64,000 nucleotides of DNA from NCBI GenBank assembly GCA_949045875.1, contig CARPYP010000001.1, forward strand, positions 1 through 64,000. Reading direction: 5' to 3'. The notes beneath the pieces were generated by a model that searched no databases, was not told the DNA's origin, and saw only the letters and a program-made list of their open reading frames with translations. This stretch comes from an uncultured Clostridia bacterium (GTDB lineage: Bacteria > Bacillota > Clostridia > TANB77 > CAG-508). Made by a program: the position numbers and the translations under genes. This document shows positions 16,533 to 26,094 of this stretch, one piece after another. Positions within the stretch are counted from its first letter, which is position 1, and each line of letters opens with the position of its first letter.

Positions 16533-17252
16533 TTACTTCCTTTCAATTAATTCTTTTAATTTATCTGGAAAATTTACTGTCATTCCATCTGTATCTAAAT
16601 AATATACTTTTTTCATAATTTCAATGTTTGAAATTCCCCATAATCTTACACTAAGCTTATTATCTCTTGCTAGTTTAATTCCTGATTTTGAAACTAATTT
16701 AGCTGGCGGACATATTTGATTTCCACTAATATTCATTAATTCTTTTATATTATTTTTATTAATATCTTCTTCTATAAGCCATCCTATTTTTATAAAATTA
16801 TCTAGTTTTCTGATTTTTAATAAAGCATTATACATAAATGAAGTAATATACACATTATTAATATCATAATACTTTTTTATAATTTCTAATGTTTGTTTTT
16901 CTATATTTTCTTCTTTTAATTCTATAGCTAACACTAAATCCCTATTTGATACTTCTTTCATAAAATCTTCAAATAGAACTATCTTTTCATTTTTGTATTC
17001 GGTACTAAACCAACTACCAAAATCTAATTTTAATAATTCACTATAAGTAGAATCAGATATTTTTCCTGTGCCATTTGATTTTTTATCTATTCTATCATCA
17101 TGAAATATAACTATTTTATCATCTTTAGTTTTTTGTAAGTCAAGTTCTATTCCATTTGCTCCTATTTCAAATGCTTTTTTAAAAGCTGACATTGTATTTT
17201 CTGGTGCATATGCAGATGCACCTCTATGTGCATAATTTATAAAAGTATTCAT
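16533..17252 (-). CDS. Glycerophosphodiester phosphodiesterase
   Basis: The 239-aa protein is a bare GDPD domain: HRGASAYAPENT at residues 9-20 with catalytic His9-Arg10, ELDLQ at 36-40 and HDD at 51-53. No signal peptide is present, so it is cytoplasmic. It hydrolyses glycerophosphodiesters or related compounds. Adjacent genes start one or two bases away, and the same GDPD-phosphatase pair exists in decayed form at 26-1161. Confidence 0.85.
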   Translation of the reverse strand: MNTFINYAHRGASAYAPENTMSAFKKAFEIGANGIELDLQKTKDDKIVIFHDDRIDKKSNGTGKISDSTYSELLKLDFGSWFSTEYKNEKIVLFEDFMKEVSNRDLVLAIELKEENIEKQTLEIIKKYYDINNVYITSFMYNALLKIRKLDNFIKIGWLIEEDINKNNIKELMNISGNQICPPAKLVSKSGIKLARDNKLSVRLWGISNIEIMKKVYYLDTDGMTVNFPDKLKELIERK

Positions 17253-17253
17253 A

Positions 17254-18693
17254 TTACTCTCCTAATTTCTTAAATAAATCTTTGTATATTTTATCAACAT
17301 TTAAATAATTAACTACTATAATTTTATGATTATTGGTTGTTAATTCATAAGATGTATCATCATTGATATTAGGACAATTAACTTCTTTAGTATCAAACCA
17401 TTCTTTGTTAATCATATAAGCTATAACACTAATATCCCAAATAACTCTTCTTTCTTGAATACCATGTACACCATCATTATAAAATCTTTGGCATAAGTAG
17501 TCGCATAATTCACTTTTTCCTTTTAAGAAATGCTCTAGTTCATATATTGATGTTCTTAAATTTGATGCTACATTTTTACAAGGTATAATAGTTAATTTTA
17601 CTTTTGACTCAAAAACAGTTCTTACTGCTTGTATATCTTGTTTAAAATTAAATTCCTTGTTATCTTTACTTAAAAAGCTATGTCCTCCAAGCCAAATGAC
17701 TTCAATTTTATCTATTATGTTAGGCTCTTTCTTTATTGCTAATGCTATATTGGTTATTGCTCCTATTGCTAAAATATAAGTTTTATCTTTTTTATTTGCA
17801 ATTTCAATAATTTTATTTACCGCATCATTTTCTTCACTATAGCCATTTACTACATAGTCTGTTGAACCTTTAAATACTTTGTTAGTCAAGTCAAAATTTA
17901 ACCAATTACATATTTTAATAATTTCATTATAACTTTTGTCTGTTCCTTCTTCTATTGAGATATTATTATCATGATGGTATGGTGCTACTGTAATAGCTTC
18001 AATATTGAATTTGTCTTGCGATTTTAATAAATAAGATAGTGCAAATTGGTCATCACATTCATTGTATATATCTGTATCTAAAATAACATTTACTTTGTTG
18101 TTATCTTCTTTCGTACTTAATTTAGATATTCTTTCGTATATTTCTTTCCATTTTGAAACTCTATCTAATGTTTGTTCTTTTTGATTATATCTTGTATTCA
18201 TTGTATAAACTTTAATACCATTACTTATTAAATCTAAACTTATTTTTGTACTATCTTCAATCATTAAATCAATATTATTTTCTAAACATACTACTGTTTT
18301 TGAATGTTTGTCATAGGCATCTGTAAATATTAATTTATCATAGACAATATCATATTTATCTAACCACTCTTTTGTTAATTCATGAGGATTTGTATATTCT
18401 CCATTATCTCTTCCAGTTATAATATATATTTCATGTCCATCGTTCTTTAATTTTTTAATATAATAAGATGAATCTTCTATTGGCTTTAGTTTTCTTGCAA
18501 AATTTTCAATATTTGCATTATAAAAGCTTTTTTCTTCTTCCTCTGTCCAATCAAACATTCCTTTTCTTAAATTTTCTGGATTTTCATTTATAATTCCTGT
18601 GTTTCTTAACTCTTTATCATGTTTTAAATATTCTTTTAATAATGTATCATCAAAATTAGATATGCAATTATCTATATCAATACCTATTCTCAT
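17254..18693 (-). CDS. 5'-nucleotidase (HAD) fused to an inosine/uridine-type nucleoside hydrolase
   Basis: The start is set at 18693 (MRIGIDIDNCISNFDD) behind GAGGAA; the longer frame overlaps the upstream gene. Residues 1-185 are a HAD 5'(3')-deoxyribonucleotidase-like domain with IDIDNC at the nucleophile and TGRDNGEY as motif II. Residues 195-479 resemble nucleoside hydrolases, with LDTDIYNECDDQFALSYLL carrying the acidic metal-binding cluster (spaced two residues wider than DxDxxxDD) and GAITNIALA further on. Together the two domains could take a nucleoside monophosphate to base and ribose. It follows two nuclease genes, so nucleotide depletion in defence is an attractive but unproven reading. 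Confidence 0.75.
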   Translation of the reverse strand: MRIGIDIDNCISNFDDTLLKEYLKHDKELRNTGIINENPENLRKGMFDWTEEEEKSFYNANIENFARKLKPIEDSSYYIKKLKNDGHEIYIITGRDNGEYTNPHELTKEWLDKYDIVYDKLIFTDAYDKHSKTVVCLENNIDLMIEDSTKISLDLISNGIKVYTMNTRYNQKEQTLDRVSKWKEIYERISKLSTKEDNNKVNVILDTDIYNECDDQFALSYLLKSQDKFNIEAITVAPYHHDNNISIEEGTDKSYNEIIKICNWLNFDLTNKVFKGSTDYVVNGYSEENDAVNKIIEIANKKDKTYILAIGAITNIALAIKKEPNIIDKIEVIWLGGHSFLSKDNKEFNFKQDIQAVRTVFESKVKLTIIPCKNVASNLRTSIYELEHFLKGKSELCDYLCQRFYNDGVHGIQERRVIWDISVIAYMINKEWFDTKEVNCPNINDDTSYELTTNNHKIIVVNYLNVDKIYKDLFKKLGE

Positions 18694-18694
18694 T

Positions 18695-19717
18695 TTATAT
18701 TTCCTCTTCTTCTTTTTTAACATAGTTTTCTAAATTTAGTTCTTTCTTAAATTCTTCTTCTGTTGGCAAATATAATTTATATTTTGAAGCAAATATTTGA
18801 TTATTATCTTCTGGTAAAGTATATTTTACAACTTGGTCACTTTTATCTGCACATAATACAATTCCTATCGGTGGATTATCTCCTTCGTTCATCATCTCTC
18901 TTGTATAGTAATTTACATACATTTGCATTTGTCCTAAATCTTGATGTGTCAAATCACCTAATTTCAAATCTATTATTACAAAGCATTTTAATATGTAGTT
19001 GTAAAAAACTAAATCAATGAAAAAATGTCGACCATCAAATGTTATTTTCTGTTGTCTTGCTACAAATGAGAAGCCTCTTCCAAGTTCTAACAGAAACTTT
19101 TGTAAATGGTCTATTATTGCTTGTTCTAAGTCTTTTTCATAAAAATTCGTATTACCTTCTAATCCTAAAAATTCTAATACATAAGGATCTCTTATAATAT
19201 TTTTAGGTTCTACTTTTTCTGGTAATCCTATTTCATTTGCAACGCTTTCTTTATCTTGACTTGCTAATAATCTTTCATAATAAAACCTACCAATCTGTTT
19301 TTCTAACTGTCTAACACTCCATTTAGATTTTACACTTTCCTCTAAGTAAAATTTTCTTGCTTTTTCATCTTCAATTCTCATTAATAGTCTATAATGTGAC
19401 CAACTCAATTCGTCACACAGTGTGTGGCGAATTGGAAAAGCACGATAAAATTGTCTCATATATTTTAAATTTGTAACTGTAAACCCTTTTCCAAATTCTT
19501 TCGTTAATTGTTCTGACAAATATTGCAATAATTTTTTACCATATTCTGCTCTATTATTTTCTCCACATGCTTTATGAATTTCTTGCCCTATCTCCCAATA
19601 TGCTTGTACCATTGCTGAATTCACAACTGTATATACTTTTGATTGTGCTGTTAATACACTATTTCTAATTATTTTGTATGATTCTTCTGATTGTATTGTT
19701 ATTTGGTTATCGCTCAT
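18695..19717 (-). CDS. YhcG/DUF1016 PD-(D/E)XK nuclease-family protein
   Basis: The start is placed at 19717 (MSDNQITIQSEE) after AAGGAGG. The N-terminal DUF1016 part includes VNSAMVQAYWEIGQEI and LSWSHYRLLMRIED. The C-terminal nuclease core has FIDLVFYN...FVIIDLKLG with D and E/DxK, then DLGQMQMYVNYY. YhcG-like proteins occur with restriction and defence loci. The gene overlaps the Mrr gene by 11 bases and is followed two bases later by the nucleotidase fusion. Confidence 0.85.
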   Translation of the reverse strand: MSDNQITIQSEESYKIIRNSVLTAQSKVYTVVNSAMVQAYWEIGQEIHKACGENNRAEYGKKLLQYLSEQLTKEFGKGFTVTNLKYMRQFYRAFPIRHTLCDELSWSHYRLLMRIEDEKARKFYLEESVKSKWSVRQLEKQIGRFYYERLLASQDKESVANEIGLPEKVEPKNIIRDPYVLEFLGLEGNTNFYEKDLEQAIIDHLQKFLLELGRGFSFVARQQKITFDGRHFFIDLVFYNYILKCFVIIDLKLGDLTHQDLGQMQMYVNYYTREMMNEGDNPPIGIVLCADKSDQVVKYTLPEDNNQIFASKYKLYLPTEEEFKKELNLENYVKKEEEEI

Positions 19718-20288
19718 AAATTTCCTCCTTCTCTTCAATTAAAAAATCTCTTAAATTGTTATCACCATTTCTTAAATATTTACAATAAAATCCGCAATCG
19801 CTTCCAATCTGCATAATTCCTATATATGGTTTTCCATTATTATATAAACTTTTACATGCATTCATCATTATTACATTTGGTTTCGTTCTAATCTCATATG
19901 TTAGATCCGCTTCTACTATTTGTATCAAAGCAATTCCATGTTCTTTTGCATATTTAATTGCTCCAGATTGAAAATTTGATGTAGCTATCAATACACCTTT
20001 ATTCGCTCCTATTGCTCTAATTTTATCATATAAAACTTGAACCTTTTCTCTAGTTATTGCATTTTTGTAATGTTTACATTCAACTAAAGTAACATATCTA
20101 ATACCCATCACTTCAAATTGTATCATTCCATCTATTTGATAATTCCCATCATTTTTATTTATTATAACATTATGCTGTATTTCTAAGTTTTCTAATCCTT
20201 TAGTCTGTTCTTTAAGAATCTCTAATGAATATTTTTCAAATTCTTCTGGTGTCATGTCATAGAAATGTTCTTTTGTTGGTATAAACAT
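19707..20288 (-). CDS. Mrr-like restriction endonuclease domain protein
   Basis: The 193-aa protein has the Mrr_cat layout: MTPEEFEKYSLEILKEQTKG, then YQIDGMIQF with the acidic residue, and YVTLVECKHYKN (E-x-K). GVLIATSNFQSGAIKYAKEHGI is the typical Mrr C-terminal half. Mrr proteins cleave modified or foreign DNA. It is 31 bases after the UvrD-like helicase gene and overlaps the YhcG gene. Confidence 0.85.
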   Translation of the reverse strand: MFIPTKEHFYDMTPEEFEKYSLEILKEQTKGLENLEIQHNVIINKNDGNYQIDGMIQFEVMGIRYVTLVECKHYKNAITREKVQVLYDKIRAIGANKGVLIATSNFQSGAIKYAKEHGIALIQIVEADLTYEIRTKPNVIMMNACKSLYNNGKPYIGIMQIGSDCGFYCKYLRNGDNNLRDFLIEEKEEIYER

Positions 20289-20319
20289 TAATATAGCCTC
20301 CTTTATTTATATCATTTTC

Positions 20320-22176
20320 CTAAATAATATTTTCTTTATTAATAATTTCAATTTCATTGTTATAAAACCAATTGTTATCTGTTAAAGTATTTCTTACCTT
20401 ATCTATATTTTCAGTATAAGCAATAATTGCTAAACTTTTCTCTGCACGAGTACAAGCAACATAGAATAATCTTGCTGTTCTTGACATACTCGTATCCTTT
20501 CCCTCTAATTCATTCTTTATATCTGTCTCACTCTTTTCCTTAGCACCAAATAACTTTTCATAACTAAATAAAAATCCCTTTGCTTCTTCATCATCTATAA
20601 TTACCATAACTCTAGGAAATTCTAGCCCTTTTACTCCTTGATGAGTGGCAAATTCACTATTTCCTTTTATATACTCATCATATTTTATAATTTCATCAAA
20701 GCTAGCTGATAATGCTTGTCTCATCGCTAACTCTTCCTCATTTAAATCTTCATTTACTACTATATCTTTTAGTTTGTCTGGAATTTCAAACAAACCACTT
20801 TTTTCAACATTTTTTAATATCTCAATACAATTGGGCTCTTTTCCATCATTCCATAATTTATATAATTCATTAACACTCTGTTTTATATTTTGCATAGTTT
20901 CTTTTTGACATTTAGTATTTTTGTTAAAATTCTTTTTGCTCAATATAGGAGAATATTTTCTAATTATCTTCATTTCTTCAAATGAATTATTAGATTGGTG
21001 TGCCTGTATCAATGGAATAATAATAGATGTAAAAAACTTTATTTGTGTCAAACTTCCATCTAAAATTCCATTTTTAAATTTTTCCACATTATATATTGGA
21101 GTAAAAAAATCTTTGAATCCTAAACGATTAGCAGCCATATGATGTTCTAATATAAGTTTTTTAGTGTCTATTAGCCATTTATCATCTTTTGAAATTTTTG
21201 CCATTCTATTTAAAGCATAATTTTCAACATTTTCTTTATTTAAGTTCTTGTCACAAATAAATAACATTATATTTCCTTCATGTCTATCAGAATGGTACTG
21301 TTGAGTTTTTCCATCCACATTTTTTCTAATTGAATTTGCCAATTCTACTATACGTTTTGCACTTCTATGATTCATTATCTTATTTGGTTTTGTCCAGTCT
21401 TTAGGTATAACCTTTTCCAAGTTCTCTTTTCCATCTAAATATATCCTTTGCATAGTGTCTCCAAACATTCCTATAATGATATTGTCTTTGTAATTATCAT
21501 ATATTTCCATTATAGCATCTATAAGTTCCTTTTTAGTATCTTGACTTTCATCTATCAATAATATAGGGTATTTACTAATTAAAATTTTTTGCATTATAAT
21601 CTTATTCATAATAAATTCAGATCCCATTTTTACCACTTCAGCATGATTAAGTGAATCATATCCTATATTCTGTCCATTTGGATTATATATAAATTTCTTT
21701 ACATTTTCTATTTTCTCTAATCTTTTTCTTTTTTCTTCTAGCTTTTTTGCACGTTTATCATACGTAACTCCTGGTCTTCCTTTTAATTGTTGGCTTTCCA
21801 ATTCACTAATTTCGCTTAACAAATTACCTTTCAACCATTTTTTTATGTCATGTTGCAATTCTTTTATTAATTCCCATAAAAAGCTATGTATTGTCTGTAC
21901 ACTGAAGATTGGATTATAATCTGTTCTTCTTAAAATCTCTTCACAAGCAGCGTTAGTATATGTTATAACTGCAATTTTTTGGGAATTAATAGTTAGTTTT
22001 TCTGATACATTATTTTCTAAATATTTTAATAATTCTACTAAACTTCTAGTCTTTCCTGCACCAGCACCTGCAAATACAAAAAAACTTCTATGATTTTTTT
22101 CATCAAAGCATTGTTTTATTTCTTCATCAACATGATCATCAATATGATTATCTAATAGAACATTATCGTTTTCCAT
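20320..22176 (-). CDS. UvrD/Rep-like helicase (GajB-like)
   Basis: The 618-aa SF1 helicase has Walker A AGAGAGKTRSLVELL, motif II ILLIDESQDT, motif III GMFGDTMQRIY, and THQGVKGLEFPRVMVI and FYVACTRAEKSL near the C-terminus. It lies three bases after the OLD-family nuclease gene. That pairing defines Gabija-type antiphage systems, where GajB is a helicase-like partner of GajA. This protein is somewhat longer than usual GajB (about 500 aa), so I call it Gabija-like rather than Gabija. Confidence 0.85.
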   Translation of the reverse strand: MENDNVLLDNHIDDHVDEEIKQCFDEKNHRSFFVFAGAGAGKTRSLVELLKYLENNVSEKLTINSQKIAVITYTNAACEEILRRTDYNPIFSVQTIHSFLWELIKELQHDIKKWLKGNLLSEISELESQQLKGRPGVTYDKRAKKLEEKRKRLEKIENVKKFIYNPNGQNIGYDSLNHAEVVKMGSEFIMNKIIMQKILISKYPILLIDESQDTKKELIDAIMEIYDNYKDNIIIGMFGDTMQRIYLDGKENLEKVIPKDWTKPNKIMNHRSAKRIVELANSIRKNVDGKTQQYHSDRHEGNIMLFICDKNLNKENVENYALNRMAKISKDDKWLIDTKKLILEHHMAANRLGFKDFFTPIYNVEKFKNGILDGSLTQIKFFTSIIIPLIQAHQSNNSFEEMKIIRKYSPILSKKNFNKNTKCQKETMQNIKQSVNELYKLWNDGKEPNCIEILKNVEKSGLFEIPDKLKDIVVNEDLNEEELAMRQALSASFDEIIKYDEYIKGNSEFATHQGVKGLEFPRVMVIIDDEEAKGFLFSYEKLFGAKEKSETDIKNELEGKDTSMSRTARLFYVACTRAEKSLAIIAYTENIDKVRNTLTDNNWFYNNEIEIINKENII

Positions 22177-22179
22177 ACC

Positions 22180-24396
22180 TTATTCTCCTTCTAATAGTTT
22201 TCCATGTTTCTTTAGTTGTTCTTCTAGCCACTCTAATCCTTCTTCTATATAATTAGGTACTTGAATTTCATTTGGATCTTTTGAAAATATTAAATCTAAT
22301 GCAAATTCAGCTTTTTGAAAATTTTTTTCTCGTATTTCTTCATATATATTTTTGTGTATTTCTTGAAAATTATTGCATTTTGCTATAGTACTTTGAATTT
22401 TAAATATAACTCCATCTTTTTCTGTTTCATTACTAAAGAATTCGAAATTATTATAAATCAAACTATCTTCAAATGTGCTTGCAATTGCTTCTATTTTTTC
22501 ATTCTTATATTGAATATCTATTGGAATTTGATATGCTATTCTAATAAAAAAATCACTTGGTTTATTATATTTTTTTACTTTTCTATCAGATTCCAAGTCC
22601 AATAAATCATCTAATGATTTTAATTCTAAAATCCAATTTGTTATTGCATAATTAGTAGTAATTATGCCTTCTTCACGTTTTGGTTCTTTATGACTATGAT
22701 GTCCTTCTGGTGATACTGAATCTATATCAGTGATAATTAAAGTCGTTAAACCTATTTTTTCAATTAAAGGTCTTAATCTATGGCTATGTCTTCCGTTTAT
22801 TTCTAAAATGCTAATATACATTTGATTTAGTATTGGATATTTATTATGTATAAAATGTGGTAAAAGCATATTTTCTGCTGTTCCTTCAACTAAAATTAAT
22901 GCATCAGCAAAGAAAATATCACAGTGTGTAGTCTTCAAATATCTAGTAATAAATTTATTTGTTTCATTTTCTTTATTTCCAAATACATCTGATAAGTTTA
23001 TAATAGTAGTTGTTGGTATGGTATATTCTTCTGATAATTCTAATCTTTTAAAATATCTCAAATCTGAAAACTCAACTTCCTTTACAATATGGCTAGAATG
23101 AGTACTAATTATTAATTGTGTACAAAAATTTGAGTTTTTCTTTAAGAATTCATTATCTGTTAAAACTTTATAAGCATGTTTTATAAAAACCTGCTGTACT
23201 TGCATATGTAAATGTGCCTCTGGCTCTTCTATTAAAACTAAATGTATAGGTTCTATCGCTTGCTTTTCTGTATTTTTCTTAAATTTCCCCACTCGCATCC
23301 AATCATCTCTAAACGAAATTAAACGAAATACCATAGAAATCAAATTTTGATATCCCAATCCATTATATTGCTCTGGCAAACAATAAATCTCTTCAGAATT
23401 ACTATGTGCAATTTCATATTGCACAGCTGATTCATGTTTTAATGCATCTGTTGCATTGACTTTTGTTTCAATTTTTATTGATGGGTTGTTTATTCCTGGA
23501 TATCCTAAGTTTTCTAATTCGTTAATAGAAGTTCTAAATTTTTCTTCCAAATTATCATTAAATGCTCTTTTTGCTTCTTCCATTGCTTTCAATATATTTA
23601 AATCTTCTACTGTTGGTGACTTTTCTGGATCTAAATGCTTGTCATAATAATTTCTAAGTTGATTTGATAAGTTTCTATTGTCACTACCAGTTATTGCAGT
23701 TTCTGGATCATAGAATCCTCTTTGTGCTTCTATCATATCAACGCAAATAATTCTTTCTAATGGTCTTTGCTCACTACATTCCATTTCATAGTCAGTAGTT
23801 TGAGGTACTTCTTCTAAGGTTGATATCTTTTCTGGATCTAAAATATAAGCTCTTATAGTAAATATTGATGGCATTCTTTTTTCAATATATTCACACAATG
23901 TTTTAGGCCATAGTTTTATCCTATCTTTACCATTTTCGTCTTTTTCTTCAACTTCTCTAGATTTATTATATAAGTCTACATACTCTGCAATCATCGTAGA
24001 AATATCGCTTGGCTGTAGCATTAATCTTACCCCAACTTTTCCACCTTTCCAGTCTAAGTTAGGTATTACATGGGTAACATATTGTATTTCATTATCTTCA
24101 ACATCTATCCAGACATCTAAAATTGGTAATATTTTTTCCCATATCTCTATTGTCTCTTTAAATTCTTCTCCTTGATTTATCCACTCTTCTCCAATTTTAT
24201 TAATTAAAATATGATTTGATAAAGTTATATCATTGAAATTAAAATTTCTTTTACCTAAGAATTTCCCTAACGCTTCCATAGCAGATGTTTTACCACTATT
24301 ATTAGGTCCAACAAATAAAGTATTGTTCTTTCCAAAATCAATTCTGCATTGTTTTAATTTTCTGAAATTTTGAATTTCTATAAATGATATTTTCAT
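22180..24396 (-). CDS. OLD-family ATPase/TOPRIM nuclease (GajA-like)
   Basis: The start is set at 24396 (MKISFIEIQNFRKLKQ) behind GAGGAGA. The ABC-type ATPase has Walker A GPNNSGKTSAMEAL, Walker B VLIEEPEAHLHMQVQQ and IISTHSSHIVKE. The TOPRIM domain follows with LILVEGTAEN and IITDIDS. OLD nucleases cut DNA and, with a UvrD-like helicase, form Gabija-type defence. At 738 aa it is longer than typical GajA (about 580 aa), with extra sequence around residues 75-330. It is the first gene of an eight-gene operon just past rlmD. Confidence 0.88.
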   Translation of the reverse strand: MKISFIEIQNFRKLKQCRIDFGKNNTLFVGPNNSGKTSAMEALGKFLGKRNFNFNDITLSNHILINKIGEEWINQGEEFKETIEIWEKILPILDVWIDVEDNEIQYVTHVIPNLDWKGGKVGVRLMLQPSDISTMIAEYVDLYNKSREVEEKDENGKDRIKLWPKTLCEYIEKRMPSIFTIRAYILDPEKISTLEEVPQTTDYEMECSEQRPLERIICVDMIEAQRGFYDPETAITGSDNRNLSNQLRNYYDKHLDPEKSPTVEDLNILKAMEEAKRAFNDNLEEKFRTSINELENLGYPGINNPSIKIETKVNATDALKHESAVQYEIAHSNSEEIYCLPEQYNGLGYQNLISMVFRLISFRDDWMRVGKFKKNTEKQAIEPIHLVLIEEPEAHLHMQVQQVFIKHAYKVLTDNEFLKKNSNFCTQLIISTHSSHIVKEVEFSDLRYFKRLELSEEYTIPTTTIINLSDVFGNKENETNKFITRYLKTTHCDIFFADALILVEGTAENMLLPHFIHNKYPILNQMYISILEINGRHSHRLRPLIEKIGLTTLIITDIDSVSPEGHHSHKEPKREEGIITTNYAITNWILELKSLDDLLDLESDRKVKKYNKPSDFFIRIAYQIPIDIQYKNEKIEAIASTFEDSLIYNNFEFFSNETEKDGVIFKIQSTIAKCNNFQEIHKNIYEEIREKNFQKAEFALDLIFSKDPNEIQVPNYIEEGLEWLEEQLKKHGKLLEGE

Positions 24397-24475
24397 TATA
24401 AATCTCCTCTCCTCATAAAAATGCATTCTTATATGTATTTTTTATTTTTGTATAATTTTACCATAAAAAGTCAAA

Positions 24476-24505
24476 AAAAGAAAGTGCTTTTCCAAACACT
24501 TCCCA
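24476..24505 (-). terminator. Terminator past rlmD
   Basis: On the minus strand GAAGTG and GCACTTTC pair around TTGGAAAA, followed by a run of seven T. It separates the rlmD end from the Gabija-like operon, so the operon probably has its own promoter in the next 80 bases. Confidence 0.65.
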
Positions 24506-24547
24506 TTAAGTTTTATCTCCAAACATTCCTAATTTTTAATTATTAAA

Positions 24548-24712
24548 TTATACTACTCCGCACACCATGTCAACTTCTATCGTTACCTTAATTTTATTAT
24601 TTTCTACTCTTTTAATCTTATTTTTGCCTTTTTTCTCAAAACTAATAAAATCTTCAAAAGCAGTGAATTCAACTATTGTATCGAATCTTTTAGATATAGC
24701 ACCGAGCAACAT
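24548..24712 (-). CDS. Short frame overlapping the rlmD 3' end
   Basis: In a frame different from RlmD, MLLGAISKRFDTIVEFTAFE continues to KVTIEVDMVCGVV (54 aa). The same arrangement, with an FE-x-KG-(K/R) pattern, follows the RlmD-like tails at 12572-12664 and 3050-3136. It has no convincing ribosome-binding site, so it may be the end of a former gene brought in by integration rather than an expressed protein. Confidence 0.3.
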   Translation of the reverse strand: MLLGAISKRFDTIVEFTAFEDFISFEKKGKNKIKRVENNKIKVTIEVDMVCGVV

Positions 24713-26043
24713 TCCACGTGCTTAGTCCAAGGAAACATATCTAATGGTGTAATATCTTTTATTTCATATTTTTCTTCAAATATTTTTAAGTCACGTAATA
24801 ATGTAGCAGGATTACAGCTTATATAGATTATTTTTTGAGGCTCTGCTTTTAACAAGTTTTGCATTGTAGTGTTATCTAATCCTTTTCGCGGTGGATCTAC
24901 AAATACTACTTCTGGAACAATTCTTCTTTCTTGTATTAATTTAGATAATGCAATTTCTACGTCTCCTACCATAAATTCTGCGTTTTTAATATTATTTATT
25001 TCTGCATTTTCTTTTGCATCTTTTATGGCTTGTGGTATAATTTCAATTCCATAAACTCGTCCTACATGTTTTGATGCAAAAATACCTATTGTCCCTATTC
25101 CACAATATAAATCTAATATTGTTTCATTTCCAGTTAATTCAGCTCTTTTTATTGCTAAATTATATAGCTTTTCTGTTTGTATTGGGTTTATTTGATAAAA
25201 TGACATTGGTGATATTTTAAATGTGTATCCTCCTAGTTTATCCTCAATGTATCCATCTCCATATAGAATAATATTTTTGTTACCTAGTATTACATTTGTA
25301 TTTTTATTGTTTATATTTTTTACTATCGTTTTTATTTCTGAAAATTTTTCTTTTAATCCTTGTATTAGTTCCTTCTCTTTTTTTACGTTTTCTTCATTAA
25401 CTACTAATATACACATTATTTGTTTTGTTGCCATTCCTACTTTTACTATAATATGCCTAAATACTCCTGTATTGTTTTTTTCATTATATACTTGTATATT
25501 ATTTTCTTTTATAAAAGTTATTATATATTGTGCTATCTCTTCTGAAATTTTAGTTTGTATTTTACAATTGTTAGTATTAATAATATCATGTGTTCTGTTT
25601 GCATATACACCAAATATGGGCTCTCTTTCTTTATTTAATCCTATTGGATATTGGGCTTTGTTTCTATAATTAAATGGTTCTTCCATTCCTATTGTATCTT
25701 TTACTTTTACCTTATTTATTAAAGTTTTATTTACTAGACTTTGAACCATATTTCTTTTAATTTCTAAAGTTTTTTCGTATTTAATGTGTCTTAAATCACA
25801 TCCCCCACATCTTTTATATGAACTACAGTCTTCTTCACATCTGTATTCTGATGGATTTATTATTTCTAATATTTTTGCAAATGCATAAGATGAATTAACT
25901 TTTAAAATTAATATTTTTACTTTTTCTCCTTTAATTGCTCCTTTTATAAATATAGTGAAATTATCAATTTTTGCAATTCCTTCTCCTTCAAATCCGTTGT
26001 CTATTATATCTACTATATATTCTTCATTTTTTCTTATTTCCAT
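24673..26043 (-). CDS. rlmD: 23S rRNA (uracil-5-)-methyltransferase RlmD/RlmCD
   Basis: The 456-aa enzyme has an N-terminal TRAM domain, an Fe-S cluster region (CEEDCSSYKRCGGCDLRH), and SAM-binding motifs LDLYCGIGTIGIFA and VDPPRKGLD. The catalytic Cys is in YISCNPATLLRDL. It methylates uridine in 23S rRNA. The 3' end, HVECCSVLYLKDSIQ (24720-24673), matches the tail found at 12679-12723, so this gene is the likely target of the recombinase element. The paralogue naming (RlmC, RlmD, RlmCD) cannot be settled by eye. Confidence 0.9.
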   Translation of the reverse strand: MEIRKNEEYIVDIIDNGFEGEGIAKIDNFTIFIKGAIKGEKVKILILKVNSSYAFAKILEIINPSEYRCEEDCSSYKRCGGCDLRHIKYEKTLEIKRNMVQSLVNKTLINKVKVKDTIGMEEPFNYRNKAQYPIGLNKEREPIFGVYANRTHDIINTNNCKIQTKISEEIAQYIITFIKENNIQVYNEKNNTGVFRHIIVKVGMATKQIMCILVVNEENVKKEKELIQGLKEKFSEIKTIVKNINNKNTNVILGNKNIILYGDGYIEDKLGGYTFKISPMSFYQINPIQTEKLYNLAIKRAELTGNETILDLYCGIGTIGIFASKHVGRVYGIEIIPQAIKDAKENAEINNIKNAEFMVGDVEIALSKLIQERRIVPEVVFVDPPRKGLDNTTMQNLLKAEPQKIIYISCNPATLLRDLKIFEEKYEIKDITPLDMFPWTKHVECCSVLYLKDSIQ

Positions 26044-26094
26044 TTTTTCTCCTTTTTATAAATTTGTGTTTGTGGGGAGGATTTATATTTTGTC

